DNA of 64,000 nt from Eutrigla gurnardus (lineage: Eukaryota > Chordata > Actinopteri > Perciformes > Triglidae), in the NCBI GenBank assembly GCA_963514095.1, contig OY741269.1:18878145-18942144 (forward strand), given 5' to 3'. Of the stretch, positions 1 to 12,379 are shown one piece after another; the stretch's first letter is position 1; each line of letters opens with the position of its first letter. The notes under the pieces are model-generated. The model was not told the DNA's origin. It made no database searches and was given only the letters and a program-made list of their open reading frames with translations. Both the position numbers and the translations under genes were made by a program.

Positions 1-842
1 AACCACGGTTCTCAATGTATTGTCCTGCAGAATCGTCTCCCTCACAGACATTTATGTTAATGTTACAACATCGGGCCAAACTCTTATGTTCCTGTCCTTG
101 CTTTTTTATATTTAAAATTATTTTAACGATTCATAAACATAGGCAGAATATTGCTCCCAGAGCTGCAACAGTTGTTCATAATCAAATCGTTTAAGCAACA
201 AAAAAAAGCGATGTGATGACTAAAATGTGATGACTTGACGTTCTGTCATACGTGACATTAAACTGAATATCTTTGGATTGTGGACATCTGAAGATTTCAA
301 CTTAGGGTGCAGGAAATGATATAACTATAACCATTAGTTGTTTACATAAACAAAAAACAAACAAAACAATAAATCATCAGTTTTAGTTGTAAGTCAAGAT
401 CCTAATTATTACTATTAGATAAATATTTCAGAACTTAACCTTTTGTTTAAAAAAACTCTGCAGAACATACCTTTTTATGATGCTGGCAAATAAGATTATT
501 AGAACTTAAAGTTAATTAAAAGGAATCTAGGAGCTGAAATCGTGACTGTTTCCCCCCCGAAGTATGAATGATCTGCTGCTGAGCTCAGAGACTAATGATA
601 GCTGGCGAAGGCCGGACACATCTGCCCAGCTGTTGGTGCAGTCGAGCCCACATGTGACCTGTGAAAGCTCGGCGATTGGCTGAGGGCCGACGAGCTATAG
701 GTTCGCAGGTGTTTACGTCTATCGCTCTGACAGGAGGCATCAGTCAGACTTACGCCCTCCCCAGCCTAATGGTGGCGCCGACCTTCAACTGCTGTGTGTG
801 TGTGTGTGTGTGTGTGTGCACGTGTGTGTGTGTGTTTTGCAG
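1..842. other. Intron sequence of echdc2 with a GT repeat near the splice acceptor
   Basis: No exon is visible here. The exon expected upstream, carrying the glycine-rich oxyanion-hole segment of the crotonase fold, was looked for in all plus-strand frames and not seen, so it lies before the window. Bases 1-600 are AT-rich. A (GT)n tract interrupted once by CAC (about 793-834) runs up to the acceptor TTTTGCAG at 835-842 and replaces a normal polypyrimidine tract. Confidence 0.6.
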
Positions 843-1496
843 CCTATTCTGCACAGATGGGTCTGATCGAGACGACGCGAGGGCTGCTCCCGGGGGCGGG
901 TAAGACCAAAAACATAAGGTCACACAAATGACCTTTTGCAAAGTACTGAACGTGCACGCAGAGAGACACACAAAAGCATCTGTGAGACGTTGACCTTGAC
1001 CTTTGTCCTGCAGGGGGCAGTCAGCGGCTGCCGAGGATGGTCGGCGTCGCTCTGGCCAAGGAGCTCATCTTCACAGGTGGTTACACAAATGTTGACACGT
1101 TTTGTTCCCGTGGAAACGGGACGCTCGTGCGTCACGCTCTCCGTCTGTGTCGCCGTCAGGTCGCCGCGTGGGCGGGCAGGCGGCGCTGGAGATGGGCCTC
1201 GTGAACAGAGCCGTGGAGCAGAACCGGAGCGGAGACGCCGCCCACCGAGAGGCGCTCGGCCTGGCCAGAGAGATCCTGCCCCAGGTGACGCAACACACAG
1301 CCATGCATCCCTCCTCCTTCCTCACCCGCCCGTCTCCATCTCCATCCTCCTCATCCCTCGTGTGTTCTTCCCTCCCTCCCTCCCCGTCTCCTTCAGGCCT
1401 CTGTCGCTCCGTGTTTCTTTCACTCCGGTTCAGACGCCCGCAGTCAGCCGGGCCGGAGTGGCAGTCAAGTGGAGAAACGGACCACAAATAGCACTG

Positions 1497-1544
<48 letters not shown>

Positions 1545-2477
1545 AACCGGCACGCTTGCGTTGGTGTGTGTTGAGTGGTTTTCTTAAAGGACTCTGGTGC
1601 TCAGAAACTGCTTTTGTCTGCAGGGGCTGCGAAAAATAAGTCAAGCTGAAATGAAAAAAAAAAGGCTTTTTAACTCTTTTTTTAGATTTTTTTTTTTATT
1701 GTGCACCGATTTAACAATATATGCTGAAATAAAACATTTTTGTTTATGATATGTCCCGCCTACAGAAGCTGGATGTTCTTTAAGTTACGTTTCAGCTCCA
1801 TTTTAATTGATACTCCTTTTAACTTTAATGAAGTTGGAGGATTTTCAAGAGACAACCGTGTCCGTGACATCCTTTTGTTTTGACTCCTAGTTTTCGATCA
1901 AACATTCAATCCTACATTTCCCACAATGCAACTCTTCAGTCTTTCGACAGACACGCCCCTGCCTCGTGAACACCCACGTCTTTCAAACCTTTTCTCTTTA
2001 CAAATGTGCCTCCACCTTTCGTTTTTTGTTCGTCATGTCTCAGACTGTCTAACTGTCTCCTCTCTCCAGGCTCCCATCGCTGTGCAGATGGCTAAAGAGG
2101 CAATGAACAGAGGTGTCGAGGTACGTCGGTGACTCATCGACCTGATTTATTTGTGTTCTACACCAGCTGGTCGTGACTGAAGTCTGTCTCTTCTAGGTGG
2201 ACATCGGCTCTGCGATGGCGATAGAGAGGATGTGTTACGCTCGGGTAAGAATCACGGGACGTTAATCATCTTTTCGCAAATCCTCGTTTGCAAGTCAGAC
2301 GCAGATGCTCCCCGTGATTTGTTGTGCTTAGAATCGAAGCAGGGCTCAGCAGTCCGCCGTCTGTGAAACCCTCTGAGGCCCCGCCCCCTCTGTTTGCAGG
2401 TCATCCCCACGCGGGACAGACAGGAGGGCATGGCTGCCTTCTTGGAGAAGAGGCCGCCGCGCTACACCGGGGAATGA
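843..2477 (+). CDS. echdc2: Enoyl-CoA hydratase domain-containing protein 2, C-terminal half (5' partial)
   Basis: Six coding exons are supported by GT-AG sites and continuous phase: 843-899, 1014-1076, 1160-1284, 2070-2120, 2197-2244 and 2400-2477 (TGA). They encode the last 139-140 residues of a protein that is about 290 residues in human. The sequence starts at YSAQMGLIETTRGLLPGAG and ends RPPRYTGE. MGLIETTRGLLPGAGG followed by QRLPR and GVALAKELIFTG is the ECHDC2/AUH signature of the crotonase superfamily; the Glu in GLIE aligns with the second catalytic Glu of enoyl-CoA hydratase. ALAKELIFTGRR, QNRSGDAA and IERMCYA favour ECHDC2 over AUH, although the RPPRYTGE end is AUH-like. ECHDC2 is a mitochondrial protein whose substrate is poorly defined. 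Linkage to zyg11 and coa7 matches human 1p32 and supports ECHDC2. The gene is convergent with zyg11. Confidence 0.92.
1498..1542. repeat. (CA)n microsatellite in an echdc2 intron
   Basis: Uninterrupted CA dinucleotides over about 45 bases in the 785-base intron between echdc2 exons ending at 1284 and starting at 2070. The rest of that intron is T-rich, with poly-A/poly-T runs around 1655-1700. Confidence 0.95.
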
Positions 2478-2560
2478 ACTCTGTTTGTCTCACACAGAAG
2501 CACAACTCCCCACAGCTGTGTGACCGAACAGAGGCCATGCATTACAAGTACTTTGTAATA

Positions 2561-2816
2561 ATGTATGTAAACAATGCTAAGCCATTCAAATAATTGACAG
2601 ATTCATATATTTATAGAACATATTTTAAATCTATATTGGCATTTCATCACATCACAACATTTAATAAATAGGAACATTTATATGTGATTATTATCGGTTG
2701 TTAATGTGTATTTTTTGACATTTAAAATATTTGAAGAAAAAAAGTCATTTCAGGGACCCCCTGCAGTAACTCTGCGGACCCCCCCAGGGGTCACGGACCT
2801 CCCGTTGAAGATCTCG
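2561..2816 (+). repeat. Dispersed repeat copy A1, in the probable echdc2 3' UTR
   Basis: This stretch aligns in the same orientation with 45114-45380. Both copies share an ACAATGCTAAGCCATT start, an AGATTCATATATTTATAGAA block, TCTATATTGGCATTTC, and a GGGACCCCCTGCAGTAACT end followed by GGACCCC and GAAGATCTC. It begins 84 bases after the echdc2 stop codon, so it probably lies in the transcript. No open reading frame or clear terminal inverted repeat is seen. The family was not identified; the GGACCCC-rich end resembles ends of fish hAT-type non-autonomous elements. Confidence 0.8.
2663..2668 (+). terminator. Candidate polyadenylation signal AATAAA for echdc2
   Basis: This is the first AATAAA hexamer after the echdc2 stop, 186 bases downstream. 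It falls inside repeat copy A1. The other copy (45 kb) has AACAAA at the aligned position, so the hexamer may be specific to this insertion. A second AATAAA lies at 3115-3120. Confidence 0.45.
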
Positions 2817-2916
2817 ATGATGGACAATTAACACCACTGATTCTGTGTGCTCATCCCAGTGTGTCCAAACGCCAGGGAAGGTCGGCCTGAGTGTGATATT
2901 CAGAGATGGACTTTTT

Positions 2917-3085
2917 TATGGAAGCTCATTTAAACCAGGTAATGAAAGAGAAAGGAAAAAGAAAATCATCATGATTTATGACACTTTCATCATTTTTACT
3001 ATCACTAATTTGACTTAACATCTCATAATAATGACTTGGTGTCACAATAATGAGAATCGTTAACTTTCAGAAATGGGCTTCCATA
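2917..3085. mobile_element. Short MITE-like element with about 15-bp terminal inverted repeats
   Basis: TATGGAAGCTCATTT at 2917-2931 is matched by AAATGGGCTTCCATA at 3071-3085, inverted, 14 of 15 positions. The 169-base unit is AT-rich and has no coding capacity. The TCTATGGAAGCCCATTT-type terminus is familiar from short fish repeats, but the family is not certain and no target-site duplication is clear. Confidence 0.5.
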
Positions 3086-3120
3086 GACTTTAATTTGATT
3101 AAAAGTTTAAAAAAAATAAA

Positions 3121-4869
<1,749 letters not shown>

Positions 4870-7800
4870 TCACTGCGGCGTTGGCGGCGGGCGCTGGCTT
4901 GTGTGCGTCTGTGCGGGCTGGCCGGTGCGGGCTCTGTGGCGCTGCAGGCTCTCCAGGATGCTCTGAGCCAACAGCTCCACGTCTTTGTGGGTCTGCGGGT
5001 GCGTGTGGACGAGCTCCAGCTGCTGCAGGCCGCCCTCCTCCAACAGCATGCTGCAGTAGCGCGCGGCTGCGGGAGCGCACAGCATCAAATCTATCAAGAA
5101 ACCGCCTAGACTGGAGACTCTTCGTGAATGAAGCTAATCTCACCGTTCTTGCTGCAGACGTGCTGCATGGCCCAGGCCGCCCACAGCTGGACGCCGGGGG
5201 TGTGAAAGCACTCCAGGAGGGGGAAGAAGGGGTTAAATGACCTGATGCATGGGAGACAACAACAACATAGTTAGCATGCAGTCTGTGTCTCAGGTTAGAA
5301 CATTTACACAGGCCTTGAATAAGGAATGCTGAATCAGGTTCTTGTCATAAAATCGTGTTATTGATTGCAGGAACTTTGAATCCATGAATTGGGACCTTTT
5401 TGAGGAACTTATTGCATTTTGATCACTGGGACCAGGGTCTAAATTAAATTCCAGGGACATTTAACCCCTCAAAAAATACGCTGGTCGGGAGGAACTACTT
5501 TCTGAAACTACAGTAACTTTCAAGGTTGAAAGAAGAACTCAATTCTTTGGGACTAACATGACCAGGAACTTCAACAAAGCTGCATCTCACCTGTAGGCCA
5601 CCATTTCACACTCAGGCGCGGGCCACTTCATGATGACATCATGCTAGAGAGAGAGAGACACACAAATGCAAAAGCCTCAAACACACAATCTCAAAAATAA
5701 CGGCGTGCAGCATCCGTGTGTACGAGCAGTTTTGCAGATTCCTACCAGCTGCTCCAGCAGCGAGGACCGGAGCTCGGGGCTGAGCGTCCAGGCTTCCTCG
5801 CCCCGTGACGTCAGATGTGCGAGGATGCCCGCGGCGAAGTAGCTGACCTCCACCTCTGGACTGTGCAACAGGTTGCTGATGTGGTCCAAGAAGCCCTGCA
5901 CCATCAGCTCCACGTGCAGCTCCCCGACCTCGGCGATGTTGTTCTGCGCGGACCGACGGTGAGAGGTGAACAGTCGCATGTTAGTATTGTAAATCCGTGC
6001 AGTTTTTCTAGAAAGGGTAATGAGAGAGCGGTAAACTCACCAGCAGACCGAGAACCTTCTGCTGAATGGAGGACTCGCTGGGGAAGGACTGTGGGGGGAG
6101 GGAGTCGGAATAAAACAACAGTGAGTCAACCCGCCCCGAAGGCAAACATGCATCTGCAGAGCAACGTGATGATTAACGACTATCTGCTCCTCGTTGTTGC
6201 GGTTCATTCACGTGTACATGCTGACATTCGTGTGTACCTCCAGAACTTTGATAAACAGGTCGAGGCCCTGGTTCTCGATAAAATGGCGGCAGGTTGTGGG
6301 CGACTCGTCGGTGAGGTTCCAGAGCGCGCTCAGCGTAAATTTGAGGGTGGCGTCCACCACGCCCTGGGTCGCCTTCTGACGCACTATGTGGAGCAGTTGC
6401 TGCAGGCGGAAGAGGAGGCGTATGTTAGTAAATGAAAATGTGCCTTTTTTTCTTTTTCTTTTTGCAAATCAGTAAAGACATCAGAAACGAGAACCTCACC
6501 TTCACGATGAACAGCTCGGCTCCCAGCTGAGCCGTCTGCTCCGTGGACAACTGGAAAAAGCAAACGGCTCCGTGTTTAAGAAACAACTCAACTATGCATT
6601 AATAACAGCACATGCACTATTAATACACAAAAACAACTTGTACCTTAGCAGCCAGTATGGAGATGATAGCCACAGCCATCCTCTGCATATTCTGGTCTTC
6701 GTGGTTGCAGAGCCACTGCATCACTAGTTTGGCGGCTTCAAACCTTGAACACGGGAAGAAGAGGTTCCTGTTGTAAACACACTGACACGACGACTTTGTA
6801 CCCGTTAAAAAAAAGAGTACTTCTCACCTGTTGAAGGGAACTTCCTGCAAAATGCGATCGCTGCACAGAGACAGCAGGCAATTCTTCTGCAGCTACAGAC
6901 GAAGAAACCAAACGTTATCAGACTGCTGGTGAATTGATTGATCGATTTGTTTTTTTTTTAACCAATTGATGTCGCTCCATGCTGCGTCCCCCTATGACAG
7001 CAGTGCAGACATGAACCTACCTGTTGGTGGTTGGGGAACGTCCTCATGGCCTCCAGTAGAAGCTGAGTGACGGTACTCAACAGTCGCACTGGCATCCCCG
7101 CTGCCAGGTCCTGCTTGGTCAGGTTGAACACGCAGGCGCTGGCAGCCAGCTGGACGTTCAGAGTGGCCGGGTGATTCTTCATACCCAAAACTACCAGCTA
7201 GGAAAAACAAGAGGAGAGGAATGCAATATTAACATTATCAGGTATTACATGTATCGCTTGAAGCTGAGGACAAATCGGCAGTGTGCCTGAGCACCAGATT
7301 CCCTTTGGAAAACCCCTCATTTTACTGCAGCGGGGCCCGACAGTGCGTCCCGATTTGTCTCGCTAATGGTTCTCCCGTGCCTCCCTTCCCTCCAGCAGGC
7401 CCAGCAATACGGCCAGGGGCCAGGGTTGGCTCCCAGCAGGGACCGGCGGAGCAGCGAGGCGGAGCTCAGCTTCTGCTGCCGGGCACAAAGCTCTCCACCT
7501 CCCGCTGGAGCACCGACTGCAAGTCAAAAGGTCCCCGCAAAACTGGAACTGGCCACGGCGGGCTGGTTGCCGTTGGAGTCTGAGCTGAAGGACATTCTAG
7601 TGAACCTGCATGATTTGGTCTGATTTCGCTGGAATCCGACCCAGTGGCACAGACGACAAGCATTAGGAATATATAGAAATAGCCATTCTTGCTGCTGGTC
7701 TCCTTCACTTGCGTTGGTCGTGTAGAGATATCAGTATTAAACGGAGTCTCATAACCAGTTAAAGGTGCCCTGCAGTCACGTTAAGCATAATAAATCATAA

Positions 7801-10341
7801 CAATATCATCATCTAGATCAGCTTAAATGGGATGAGGGCTCACCTTGAGGATGTCGGGCCGCGGTTTCTCCATGACATGGGTCAGGCTGAACAGATGGAA
7901 CAGAGCCTCTCTCACAAAACCTTCCCTCTCACTGTAGCGACGCAGGGCCTCACAGATCTGGGTCTCGAAGGCTTCTCCTGTTACCTGGTAAAACACAGTT
8001 CATTGCAGAGGACGCCATTTCTATGCGTCATGTTGTCGATGTTAATGTACATTTCTATGCCTACTTTCAGAGTTCCTTCACCGGAGAAGAAGTCAGAAAA
8101 CCCGGCATCTGTGGCCAGAAGGCCCACGAAGGTCATCCCCGGTCTCTCCTCGACAAACGCCTTGACAGCTGCATCCGTGACCTGCGATGTTCACATAACC
8201 GAATTGTGATTCACTATATTATCCTGATAATCATCAATGTGCTTAAAACTCTTAAATTGACACTAAAACATACTGGCATCACAGATAAGACACATGCTTA
8301 GAGAAAAATAATCTTAAATAAGTTGATCAAAAATCAAAATGATGAATTAAATTTAAAAAAAATGTAGTTTTGTATCCTCTATTTTTATAAATCAGGCTCT
8401 GTTAATCACTTGTCTACTACAAATGGAAGCTAGACACCTTTTTCCAAGTCAGATGTGTCGATTTTGTGTAAAATCGTGTAAAAAAAAAAATCCAATCCCG
8501 TCCCTTCCCTTCACACACCTGTTTCCTCCCCGACACATCCAGGGAAACGAGAGCAGGCAGGATCCCCGGCTGTCCAAGCAGTTGGCGAGCCACGTCAGAG
8601 GTAAACTGCTTATCATCACTGATGTCCAGATGCTGCACAAGTTAAAAAAATATATATATATTTATCAGCATGGCGGGTGAAAGCATGGAGAACGCGCAGC
8701 TCCGTCCTTCCACTCACCTGCAACACATCCAGCTGGCCGATGACTCCCAGCAGCTGAGCCGTGCTCATCTCCAGCCTCTTCAGCTGGTGCAGCGTCAGCG
8801 AGCGCAGCCGCTCCTTCAGGCCCAGCAGCGGACTCAGGTTGGTGACCGACGTGTTGGAGAGGTCGAGGCTCTCCAGCCGAGGCAGGGAACACACGTCCGT
8901 GAGCCCGGAGTCATAGAAGTCCACGTTTGCTAGAGAGAGGGAGCGGAGGCCCCGGAGGGAGCTGAAGCGATGCTGGATGGGTTCCTCCAGAGACGACATG
9001 GAGAGACCCGTCAAGACAAGTCGCTGCAGGGACTCCTGTGTGAAGAAGCAAAACCCCAACCATCACTTTTGGATGATTTCAATATCAAGGGAGCAAAAGG
9101 CACACTGGTCTCGCTTTACCTGACAGTATTTATTGGTGGCCAGTCCCTGAAGAATGTCGGGGATGGTGAGGTCTGCGTTGACCCGGGCCGCATCCAGCTC
9201 CAGCAGCCTGTGGGGGCAGAGGGCTTTCTGGAAGGCCTCCGCGGAGATCCGTGCCGTGCGGATGCAGGCTCGTCTCAGCCGCAGGTATTCACAGTTGTGG
9301 AACACGCCCACCGTGCTGTCGTTCAGCAGACCTGTAATGGAGCCAGTTGAGTTTAAGGGTTCACCTACAGGACTGAGCTAGGGTTCAGATTAAGCATCTG
9401 GTATTCAAGTCAAAAAAGATTGTTTTTGTTTTAATCAAAGAGACGATTGCAGCTATTCGACAGGTGAAACAAATTAAGTCACCAACTCTATTGGGGAGTG
9501 TCTTTATAATTGTATAAAAAGGTCCAGGTTTACCTTCAGAGGCCATCTTTGCCAGCAGTTGGTCCGCCAGCTCCTGTGGGAAGAGCACAGCCTCTCTGAA
9601 GCACAGGGAGCCATCGGGGTGCTTCGCACAGAACCAGTCCAGGTTCTGGCTCACGTGGGTCAGGCACAGGTCCGTCAGAGCCGGCGGAGACGCCTCGTCC
9701 TGCAACACAACGCAGGGATGACGCGGTGTCACGGGCGGGGATACACACACGCGAGACACGGCAAAAACCAAGAGACTCACCTGGTTGAGGAAACTGCAGG
9801 CCATGCTTTTATTTATTTATTTATTTTCTTGCTTGAGCTTATGAANNNNNNNNNNNNNNNNNNNNNNNNNNNNNNNNNNNNNNNNNNNNNNNNNNNNNNN
9901 NNNNNNNNNNNNNNNNNNNNNNNNNNNNNNNNNNNNNNNNNNNNNNNNNNNNNNNNNNNNNNNNNNNNNNNNNNNNNNNNNNNNNNNNNNNNNNNNNNNN
10001 NNNNNNNNNNNNNNNNNNNNNNNNNNNNNNNNNNNNNNNNNNNNNTGAAACGGAGACTGGTGTTGTTTTATTGCACAGCGACACGGGACACGGGAAATAC
10101 GACGCTTTGCTAGCTTTAGCCTTTTCCAGTTTGCAGCACCAGCTGCCCGGGAGGCTGGCGTTTCCTCTAACCTGCTTGACAACCTCCAGACACCGGGAGA
10201 GGAGGAGGAGGAGGAGGAGGAGGAGGAGCGGTCGTTAGCGGCGCGCCAGCTAGCCAGCTAGCTCACCTGTTGTTGCCTCCGCTGAGGGAAATCGCTCCCC
10301 TTGTAAACGCGCCGGAAGTTGTCGGCTGTGGCGGAATTCAT
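4870..10341 (-). CDS. zyg11: Zyg-11 homolog, substrate receptor of the CUL2-elongin B/C ubiquitin ligase
   Basis: Seventeen minus-strand coding exons in translation order: 10267-10341, 9534-9699, 9120-9331, 8718-9035, 8519-8632, 8065-8181, 7844-7984, 7021-7197, 6828-6892, 6644-6743, 6500-6550, 6238-6399, 6041-6088, 5746-5943, 5591-5643, 5144-5241 and 4870-5066. All have GT-AG sites and compatible phases, giving 763 residues (human ZYG11B is 744). The ZYG11/ZER1 family binds N-terminal glycine degrons and hands substrates to CUL2. Visible here: a BC-box-like LTDLC (33-37), a Cul2-box-like FPQEL (65-69), leucine-rich repeats (about 130-300), then armadillo-like repeats to about 730. WNLTD (539-543) and NNIAE (583-587) correspond by alignment to residues lining the human glycine-degron pocket. 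The first exon is the least certain: its ATG (10339-10341) is the first in the leader and is in frame, but an alternative ATG at 9802-9804 also joins in phase. The body resembles ZYG11B more than ZYG11A. Confidence 0.95.
7301..7640 (+). repeat. Dispersed repeat copy B1, in a zyg11 intron
   Basis: Aligns with the reverse complement of 32639-32803. Shared blocks in order are a CCCTTT-GGAAA start, TCATTTTACTG-AG, TGGTTCTCCC-TGCCTCCCT, GAGCTGAAGGA and GTGAACC/TGGCATGATTT, ending ATCCGAC. This copy holds about 170 extra GC-rich bases (roughly 7415-7560) absent from the other, so it is either the fuller copy or carries an insertion. No transposase frame is seen. It lies in the 646-base intron 7198-7843. 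Confidence 0.7.
8184..8290. repeat. Fragment of dispersed AT-rich repeat family C, in a zyg11 intron
   Basis: Contains ATTGTGATTCAC followed by ATTATCCTGATAATC, the core also found near 28180 (inverted), 31009 and, degraded, 45003. Only part of the element is recognisable and the terminal repeats seen in the 28-kb copy are missing. Confidence 0.55.
9846..10045. other. Assembly gap, 200 N
   Basis: Exactly 200 unresolved bases in the 5' part of zyg11, between the candidate first exon (10267-10341) and the exon at 9534-9699. The round size suggests a placeholder. Left of it is a TTTA/TTTT-rich stretch (about 9807-9835), which may have blocked assembly. An alternative zyg11 first exon could be hidden here. 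Confidence 0.99.
10199..10228. repeat. (GGA)n trinucleotide tract in the 5' region of zyg11
   Basis: About ten GGA units between the gap and the candidate first exon. Read on the minus strand it is (TCC)n, just inside the first intron if the donor at 10265-10266 is used, or in an untranslated exon if the GTTAGA donor near 10170 is used instead. Confidence 0.9.
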
Positions 10342-10782
10342 GTTCGAAAGCTCTCGACTAAAACACTGGTAGCGACCCGAAGCTCTGAACCAGGAGCGGG
10401 AATGCGGTTTTCACAGCCAGCAGTGGGGTCTATTTTTGTCTAGACAGTAAACAAAGGTCACAACACCGGAAGTACATTAGCGAAGGGGGTGCAGCGCTAC
10501 GGAAGCCCGTCAGGGAGACTAGCAAAACCAGGAAGCGGCCAGCAGCAGCAGGATACACGCTTGATCGTGTCATTCATTTCTACAGAGAACTGTTGTTTTT
10601 TTCCGTTACAGTTCATTTTTATAACAACTGTACGCTTGGCGGTAGTCACCTGTTGATTCGTTTTATTTTAAGAACACGCTTTTTTTAAGTAAAACGCTCA
10701 GTAATTCGTTCACCAAGGTCACAAGTGGATGTAGTGGCAGCTAAGCCTTCAGTACAGTGAAATCCACAAGAGCAAAGCAAAC
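10342..10782. promoter_or_regulatory. Shared head-to-head promoter region of zyg11 and coa7
   Basis: The candidate zyg11 ATG (minus, 10339-10341) and coa7 ATG (plus, 10783) are 441 bases apart and point away from each other. The zyg11 side is CpG-rich, and no TATA box was noted at a suitable position. Divergent pairs with this spacing usually share a CpG promoter. Transcription start sites cannot be placed from sequence. No other gene fits in the space. Confidence 0.7.
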
Positions 10783-12360
10783 ATGGCCGGACTCATCAAC
10801 TTTGAAGATGAGAATGAAGTGAAGCAGTTTTTGGACAACTTGGGAGTGGAGTACAGCTTCCAGTGCTACAAGGAAAAGGACCCTGAAGGTATCTGCTGTT
10901 CACATGTGGTGCTGAAACTCAAAAACCCACATTTCAGAACGCTAAGAAATCAGTCAACATGGGATTGCATTAACATAGGCCTGCATGTGGATTTATTCTA
11001 CACATTACATTGTGTTTATGACTATTTTTGAATTGGAAATTGAATGTTTGAAACACGTCTGTCATCACATCCTTTGTAGGGTGCCAAAGGCTCTCGGACT
11101 ACTTGGAAGGGGTGAAGAAAAACTATGAATCTGCAGCACAAGTGCTCAAACATAACTGTGAAGTAAACGGACACGGAGAGAGCTGCTATAAGCTGGGAGC
11201 TTACCATGTCACAGGCAAAGGTAACGGGGCTTATTGCTTTCCCTAAGTTTGTGCTCATATTACATTGTCTGCATGTATGGGACAAATACCATGAAATTAA
11301 GTATGCAAAGTCATCTAAATGTGTAGCTTTATTGAGCTTACATTTTACATCGTAAGATAGTTTTACAAGCACAAACATATGAAAAGTAACATCATGTTTT
11401 CATTAAGTATAAATGATCAGAACAGTGTATATGGCGTAGTTAGTTACTAACCACTATATAGGATTTAGTTTGAGTATGTTTTTTGTTATGTCTCCAAGGA
11501 TAACGTGTTTTTTGTCACTTAAACAGTATTCATAGAGCAGTTAAAAATATATATGTACACTAAGGGACCTTTAAATTAGTAGCTGGTTAATTGTTTGTTA
11601 AAAAAATAATCAAGAGTAAATTATTATTAGGACAGAATTCCAAACATTTTCTATTTAAAAAATTTCTCTCACATGAATCCAAATATAATACCATTTGGAT
11701 TTTTAATATTCGATCAGACTTTGAATAAAGCAACTTTAATGCAACAGGGCTCTTGTGACTAAACATTTGATTAGAATTTCTTTTGGTGGAATATTATTTA
11801 AATGTGAACACATCAATATTAAATTCTTAAATTGAGTATTTTAACATGAATGGATTCTTCCTATGCAATATAATTTTTTTTTTTAATTCAAGTGATTTGA
11901 ATTCTTCCCACCAGGTGGCATGACTGAGTGTCTGAAAACGGCCTACTCCTGCTTCATGCGCTCCTGCCATGCCAACGGGAAGAAGTCCACAGATGCCTGC
12001 CACAACGTCGGCCTGTTGGCCCACGATGGACGAGCTCATGAAAACGGACCCGACCTCGCGGTGGCTCGGCAGTACTACGAGAAGGCCTGCGCCGGCGGCT
12101 TCGCTCCTTCCTGCTTTAACCTTAGTGCTTTGTTTATTGAGGGCAATTCCAAAGGACTGCAGCCGGATATGAATCAAGCTTTTAAGTTCGCCAACAGGGC
12201 TTGTGAACTGGGACACGTGTGGGGCTGCGCCAACGCCAGTCGCATGTGCAAACTCGGGGAAGGCACAGAGAAAGATGACAAGAAAGCAGAGGAGATGAAG
12301 AATCGAGCGAGGGAGCTGCATGGCTTGCAGAAGGAAAGGCAGCTCAAATTTGGGGAATGA
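10783..12360 (+). CDS. coa7: Cytochrome c oxidase assembly factor 7 (Sel1-repeat protein)
   Basis: Three exons: 10783-10888, 11080-11220 and 11915-12360 (TGA), encoding 230 residues against 231 in human. The start is the first ATG and opens MAGLINFEDENEVKQF, closely matching human COA7. COA7 works in mitochondrial respiratory-chain assembly, mainly complex IV, and has been placed in the intermembrane space. Tandem Sel1-like helical repeats run from about residue 34 to 215. There are 13 cysteines, most in pairs 8-11 residues apart (for example C28/C37 and C62/C71), as in the family, where they form disulfides that staple the repeats. SCYKLGAYHVTGKG, ACHNVGLLAHDG and CANASRMCKLG are the clearest family blocks. 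No N-terminal targeting sequence is apparent, as for human COA7. The 693-base intron 11221-11914 is AT-rich and contains nothing recognisable. The gene probably shares its promoter with zyg11. Confidence 0.97.
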
Positions 12361-12373
12361 ATGTGACACTTGG

Positions 12374-12379
12374 AATAAA
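12374..12379 (+). terminator. Polyadenylation signal AATAAA of coa7
   Basis: The hexamer lies 13 bases after the coa7 stop codon, followed by a TG/T-rich stretch (about 12405-12430) of the kind that binds cleavage factor. If used, the 3' UTR is only about 40 bases. Confidence 0.7.

Noticed and set aside
843..2477. Identity as auh rather than echdc2
   Set aside because: The C-terminal RPPRYTGE is AUH-like, but GLIETTRGLLPGAGG, the GVALAKELIFTG segment and the zyg11/coa7 neighbourhood favour echdc2.
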